DNA of 64,000 nucleotides from Kitasatospora sp. MAP12-44 (GTDB lineage: Bacteria; Actinomycetota; Actinomycetes; Streptomycetales; Streptomycetaceae). How positions within the stretch are numbered: position 1 is the first letter of the stretch; each line of letters starts with the position of its first letter. The position numbers and the translations under genes are program-made. The DNA is taken from positions 124,001 to 188,000 of the forward strand of contig NZ_JARZAE010000004.1 of NCBI RefSeq assembly GCF_029892095.1, given 5' to 3'. Under the pieces are notes generated by a model. That model worked only from the letters and a program-made list of their open reading frames with translations. It searched no databases and was not told the origin of the DNA. Below are positions 60,449 to 64,000 of this stretch, in pieces.

Positions 60449-60825
60449 CACCGAACAAACGCTAACTGATCATCTCTGATTTACATCTTCATCTGGGTGG
60501 CAGTCTGATCGTCATACTGATGGCAGTCCGGCACGAGCGGGGTGACGGACGCCCGGATCACAGGGAATCCACAAGATTCGGCCCTAACGTCGCGCGGGAT
60601 CCGCCGGATCACCCGACACCGGCAGCCAACCGAGCCCACGCTCTGCCCGCACACATCCCATGGCGATGTGGCCGCGCTCTGCCCGAAAGTGAGCACCGAT
60701 CCGATGCCCAGGACCAGAACCCACCGGACCCTCACTCCTCGCGCGGTGGCAGCCCGATGCGCCGGCCTGCCGGTGCCCGGCTTGAACGGCCCGAACGGCT
60801 TGAACGGCCTGAACGGCTTCCGGGC
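60449..60825. other. Intergenic region upstream of membrane esterase
   Basis: 377 bases between divergent genes. Contains TGATCATCTCTGAT and ATCATCACC near the ArsR start, candidates for a regulator site, and near its end a 9-base tandem repeat (see next entry). In-frame upstream codons of the esterase could extend it to an ATG at 60757. Confidence 0.45.
60781..60818. repeat. Four 9-bp tandem repeats (N)TGAACGGC-like
   Basis: TTGAACGGC, CCGAACGGC, TTGAACGGC, CTGAACGGC head to tail. If translation starts at 60757 they encode alternating LERPER; otherwise they lie just before the start codon. Confidence 0.75.
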
Positions 60826-62085
60826 ATGAACGTCTCCTTGCTCGACGGCTGGTTTCCCTGGGCCCTTCAACTCGCCGCCGCCGCTGCCTTCCTCCTCGCG
60901 CTCGGCCGGCGGGACCGGCGCTGGCGGCTGCAGCGGGCACCGATCGCTCTCGCCGTCGCGGCGCTTGTCACCACGGTCGGTGCGGTCACGGTGCCGGGCC
61001 TGGCCGGGATCAACGACCCGATCCCGTTCGGCCTGTGGCTGTGGACCGGCGTGGCGATCGCGTCGTTCAGCGTGCTGGGCTTCGGCTGGCGCAGCGCCCG
61101 CTGGTGGCGGCGGCTGCTGGCGCCGGTGGCCGCACTGCTGGCCCTGGTGGCCGCCGCCAACGCGCTCAACATCTCAACCGGCTACTACCCGACGCTGGAC
61201 GACGCGATCGGTGAGCTGAGCGGTGCCCCGCTGCCGGGCCAGATCACCCTCGCCCAGCTCGGTTCGATCCACGGCAGGACCACGACCGGCCGAATCGTCC
61301 AGGTGGACATCCCGGACACCGCCAGCGGCTTCACCCACCGGCAGGAGCTGGTCTACCTGCCGCCCGCCTGGTTCCGCAGTGTGCACCGGCCCAAGCTGCC
61401 GGTCCTGGAGATGATCGGCGCCGAGTTCGCGGCGCCCGACAACTGGATCCGCGCCGGTGACGCGGTGAAGACGGCGGACGCCTACGCGGCCGAACACCAC
61501 GGCTTCGCCCCCGTGCTGGTGTTCGCGGACGCGACGGGCGGCTTCAAGGTGGACACCGAGTGCGTCGACGGTCCGCACGGCAACTCCGAGGACCATCTGG
61601 TCAAGGACATCCCGCCGTACATCGAGAAGACCTTCAACACCGCCACCGACCCGCACAAGTGGGGCGTGGCCGGCTGGTCGATGGGCGGCACCTGTGCGAT
61701 CGACCTGACCGTCGAACACCCCAACGTGTTCACCCACTTCGGGGACTTCTCCGGCGACCACGGTCCGTACATCGGCGACAAGGAGAGCACCATCCAGCAG
61801 CTCTACGGCGGAAACGCGACGGCTTGGGCGGCACACGACCCGGCGACCGTGCTCGCGCACCACGCCAAGTACAAGGGCGTCTCAGGCTGGTTCGAGGACG
61901 GCGACCAGGAGCACAGCCAGACAACGGCGGCCAAGGAGCTGAGCGCGGCGGCCAGGAAGGACGGCATCCGCACGGTCGTCACCAGCTGCTCCGGCGCGCA
62001 CACCTGGCAGACCGGCGCGGCCTCCTTCGCCCAGGCGCTGCCCTGGCTGTCACAGCAGCTCAGTCTGCAAGGCACCCACCCGTAG
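60826..62085 (+). CDS. Membrane-anchored esterase (antigen-85-like family)
   Basis: About 419 residues. Three or four N-terminal membrane helices (WFPWALQLAAAAAFLLAL, APIALAVAALVTTVGAVTV, GLWLWTGVAIASFSVLGFGW, LLAPVAALLALVAAANA) precede an extracellular alpha/beta hydrolase domain: QELVYLPPAWF, FAPVLVFADATGGFKVDTEC, GVAGWSMGGTCAIDLTVEHP (Ser), FEDGDQEHSQ (Asp), CSGAHTWQTG (His). This is the PF00756 esterase family with an actinobacterial membrane N-terminus. Start ATG 60826 by homology. Confidence 0.85.
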   Translation: MNVSLLDGWFPWALQLAAAAAFLLALGRRDRRWRLQRAPIALAVAALVTTVGAVTVPGLAGINDPIPFGLWLWTGVAIASFSVLGFGWRSARWWRRLLAPVAALLALVAAANALNISTGYYPTLDDAIGELSGAPLPGQITLAQLGSIHGRTTTGRIVQVDIPDTASGFTHRQELVYLPPAWFRSVHRPKLPVLEMIGAEFAAPDNWIRAGDAVKTADAYAAEHHGFAPVLVFADATGGFKVDTECVDGPHGNSEDHLVKDIPPYIEKTFNTATDPHKWGVAGWSMGGTCAIDLTVEHPNVFTHFGDFSGDHGPYIGDKESTIQQLYGGNATAWAAHDPATVLAHHAKYKGVSGWFEDGDQEHSQTTAAKELSAAARKDGIRTVVTSCSGAHTWQTGAASFAQALPWLSQQLSLQGTHP

Positions 62086-62216
62086 GCCGCCGAACCGATC
62101 CCGGGTGGAGCCGCTTCGCCCTCAGCAGTGGGTCGCCTGTCAGCAAGCAAGCAGCCGCGAGGTCGGGTCGACGTCCTCCGTCTACAGCCGACCGCCACAG
62201 GAACGGACGGCTGGTA

Positions 62217-63164
62217 TCAGCTACCGGAAAGGCGAGCGACGATCGGAGCCATCTCGTCCACCGCGGAGGCCGGAATCGTCACCCGCGAAGCCCCCCAACG
62301 TTCGCGGCGGGCAAGCAGCAGCTCAGCCACGTGCTCGGCCGTCCCCACGAGGAGGCTGGGGATCGCATCAAGCTGATCTTCGCGAATTCCTCGAGCGGCG
62401 CTCAGCGCGGCTGTCACCGCCTTGGGCCGCGGCAGGACCCTGCATTCGTGAACCGCAACGTCGATCTCGGGCACAGCAGGGCGATCAGCCGCAGCTGCGC
62501 GCACCCAGCCCACCCGGTCGTCGATCTCGGTGTCCCAGTAGGAGGACCGGCGGCCATCGGCACCGGTTGTCGGTGCGATGCTCACGGTGTCCGCCCGCTT
62601 CGCCGCGAGCTCGATCACGCGCCGCCGTGAGCCACCGATCAGCAGGGGGATGGGCTGCACCGGGGACGGTACACACATCACGTCGGACACCGAGAAGTAC
62701 TGCCCCTGATAGCTGACCGAGCCGCCGGCGAGGAGCCCGGAGAGGAGTTCGACGTACTCCGCGAACCGCTCGAAGCGTCGCGTGCGGCTGCTGAACGGTG
62801 TCCCGGTTCGGGTGTAGTCGCTCACCAACCAACCGGCGCCGAGACCGATTTCAACCCGCCCGCCGCTCAGCAGGTCCAGGGTCGCGAACTCCTTCGCAAG
62901 GACGACCGGGCTGCGCAGGTCATGGCACATGACGTAGGTTCCGAGCCGAAGCCTGGTGGTGACCGCGGCAGCCGTGGCCAGCGCCGTGAACGGTGCCATC
63001 TCCTGCTGGACGTGATCGGTGACCGCCAGGAGGTCGTAGCCCAGATCCTCGGCCTTGCGGGCGAGTTCTGGCCATTCCTGCGCGGTCTCAACGCCGCCCG
63101 TTGCCACACAGAATCGGAACGGGGCAGGGGCAGGGGCATGCCTATGTTCGCCGGGCACCATCAC
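62217..63164 (-). CDS. LLM-class F420-dependent oxidoreductase
   Basis: 315 residues. Luciferase-like motifs: FCVATGGVETAQEWPELARK, LLAVTDHVQQEMAPFTALAT, LRLGTYVMCHDLRSPVVLAK, VEIGLGAGWLVSDYTRTGTP, VQPIPLLIGGSRRRVIELAA. The start is in GTGATGG overlapping the stop of the PhyH gene, so the two are coupled. These enzymes oxidise diverse substrates with F420 (or FMN); the family name used here is MSMEG_2516/TIGR03621-like, which is inference. Confidence 0.9.
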   Translation of the reverse strand: MMVPGEHRHAPAPAPFRFCVATGGVETAQEWPELARKAEDLGYDLLAVTDHVQQEMAPFTALATAAAVTTRLRLGTYVMCHDLRSPVVLAKEFATLDLLSGGRVEIGLGAGWLVSDYTRTGTPFSSRTRRFERFAEYVELLSGLLAGGSVSYQGQYFSVSDVMCVPSPVQPIPLLIGGSRRRVIELAAKRADTVSIAPTTGADGRRSSYWDTEIDDRVGWVRAAAADRPAVPEIDVAVHECRVLPRPKAVTAALSAARGIREDQLDAIPSLLVGTAEHVAELLLARRERWGASRVTIPASAVDEMAPIVARLSGS

Positions 63165-64000
63165 GAACGTTCCGTACCGGGTTCGGGCATCTCGGCGAGG
63201 GTGACGCCGAACCTGCGGATGACCTCGGCCGCCTGCGGAAGGTAGCTCTTCGGGAAGCGGACGTCGTGCATGAGCTCATGCCGCCGGACCTCGCGCTGAA
63301 TTTCATCCGGCGACAGATTCAGCGTGCGCAGATAATCCACGCGGCCCAGGAAGTACTCGATGAACCGGTCGATCTGCACCTGGTCATCGCGTGACGCACT
63401 CCAGAATATGCCGTACTTGCGGCGGCGCGGGGCCTTGTGTGAGCCGTCCGTCGGTGTCCCCCGGTGCATCAGCCTTCCGTCGAACACGATGAGGTCGCCC
63501 GCCTTGGAATCGACCGAGACGATTTCGGGGTAGCTGCGCGCGAGTTCGTCGTCATCGGGGAGCAGACCGCCGGCTGCCCATGCGTGCGACCCCGGCCGCA
63601 CGTCCAGCCCTCCGCCGGATCCGGGGATGTTGTCCTGGAGATAGACCACACATTGCAGATGCCGGAAGTCCGGGCTGTAGAGATGGCTCGCATCGGCCAG
63701 AAATCTTGGTGAGAATCCGTTGTCGATGTGCCAGTCCGTGAACCGGTTGAGTCGTGCCACATAATTCGGATAGAGCACCAGGGTCCCGCCGAGCCATCCG
63801 GTCAGCGCCGCCATCAGGCGCTCCTCGAAAATGAAGGCCAGCTCGGGCATCTGCAGCAGCGCCGTGGCCTCGATCTCGTTCTCAGCATCGGCATCGGGCA
63901 GCAGGTGGTCATCGCAGACCGCGCGGGCCCGCTCGACATCCTCTGCCGACAGGGCATGGCGAATGAGGGCGTAACCGTCCTTCTCCAGCAATGGGATCGC
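63161..64000 (-). CDS. Phytanoyl-CoA dioxygenase (PhyH) family protein, continues past window
   Basis: At least 279 residues. Non-heme iron triad: DWHIDNGFSPRF (His-x-Asp) and RLMHRGTPTD (distal His), with a nearby Arg for 2-oxoglutarate, plus CVVYLQDNIPGSGGGLDVRP and GDLIVFDGRLM. The frame is open to the right edge (IPLLEKDGYALI), with only a TTG at 63991, so the true start probably lies outside. Coupled to the F420 oxidoreductase, suggesting that both act on one small molecule, for example in secondary metabolism. Confidence 0.9.
   Translation of the reverse strand, partial: AIPLLEKDGYALIRHALSAEDVERARAVCDDHLLPDADAENEIEATALLQMPELAFIFEERLMAALTGWLGGTLVLYPNYVARLNRFTDWHIDNGFSPRFLADASHLYSPDFRHLQCVVYLQDNIPGSGGGLDVRPGSHAWAAGGLLPDDDELARSYPEIVSVDSKAGDLIVFDGRLMHRGTPTDGSHKAPRRRKYGIFWSASRDDQVQIDRFIEYFLGRVDYLRTLNLSPDEIQREVRRHELMHDVRFPKSYLPQAAEVIRRFGVTLAEMPEPGTERS

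Overview
The base composition is very high in G+C, third codon positions are strongly G/C biased, GTG starts are frequent, and secreted lectins, PKD/FN3 phosphoesterases, F420-type (LLM) oxidoreductases and many one-component TetR/ArsR/PadR/MerR regulators are present. Together these point to a soil actinomycete of the Streptomyces/Kitasatospora type. No housekeeping, ribosomal or replication genes are seen. The mix of stress, resistance and secretion genes with many mobile-element remnants suggests an accessory (chromosome-arm-like) region or a large plasmid; that placement is inference.

1-18 kb: a partial SRPBCC gene, an ArsR regulator and a second SRPBCC gene with two perfect palindromic operators upstream; a membrane-anchored Mrr-type endonuclease; ThpR; an antibiotic-biosynthesis-type monooxygenase divergent from a TetR gene; a TmrB-like P-loop protein; a methyltransferase; a DUF4173-type membrane protein; a cation/proton antiporter; a double-VOC protein; small secreted and hypothetical proteins; a serine beta-lactamase-like hydrolase next to a CrtI/PYROXD2-like oxidoreductase; a Nudix-MazG fusion overlapping a second Nudix gene; and an odd type II tRNA-like sequence.

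18-43 kb: a decayed TnpB-only IS605-type element, a CHAP-domain gene killed by one TGG-to-TAG change, a PorA-type DUF3068 protein, a phosphotransferase downstream of a MerR-methyltransferase fusion, an SUMF1 protein, a secreted lysozyme-like protein, a PAF-acetylhydrolase-like lipase, an asparaginase, an ABC exporter pair, two large secreted phosphoesterases, a short-chain dehydrogenase divergent from LysR, a universal stress protein, a flavin reductase coupled to an unlisted 53-residue ORF, and a TetX-like flavin monooxygenase divergent from its own TetR.

43-56 kb: a mobile-element graveyard. It holds a Tn3 transposase with a large internal deletion, a serine resolvase with two res-like inverted-repeat sites, an IS3 element, an intact IS5 element with 23-bp terminal repeats, an IS110 element with a long 5' non-coding segment (candidate bridge-RNA region), an IS5 transposase with an in-frame core deletion, and a tyrosine integrase with a frameshift and loss of its catalytic box. 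Two secreted ricin-type lectins (one made of three near-identical 46-residue repeats) and a PadR/membrane-protein pair sit among them.

56-64 kb: a tightly coupled four-gene operon (aldo/keto reductase, TetR, alpha/beta hydrolase, carboxymuconolactone-decarboxylase-like protein) behind a palindromic operator; a DUF5937-type ArsR regulator; a membrane-anchored esterase; and a coupled LLM oxidoreductase and PhyH dioxygenase running off the right edge.

The commonest logic is a small regulator beside or divergent from one or two enzymes with a palindrome between them. No wholly new multigene system stands out. The best leads are the IS110 non-coding segment, the tRNA-like sequence with an irregular anticodon arm, the res-like sites, the repeat lectin, the TetR/TetX-like pair and the recurring internal deletions in recombinase genes.
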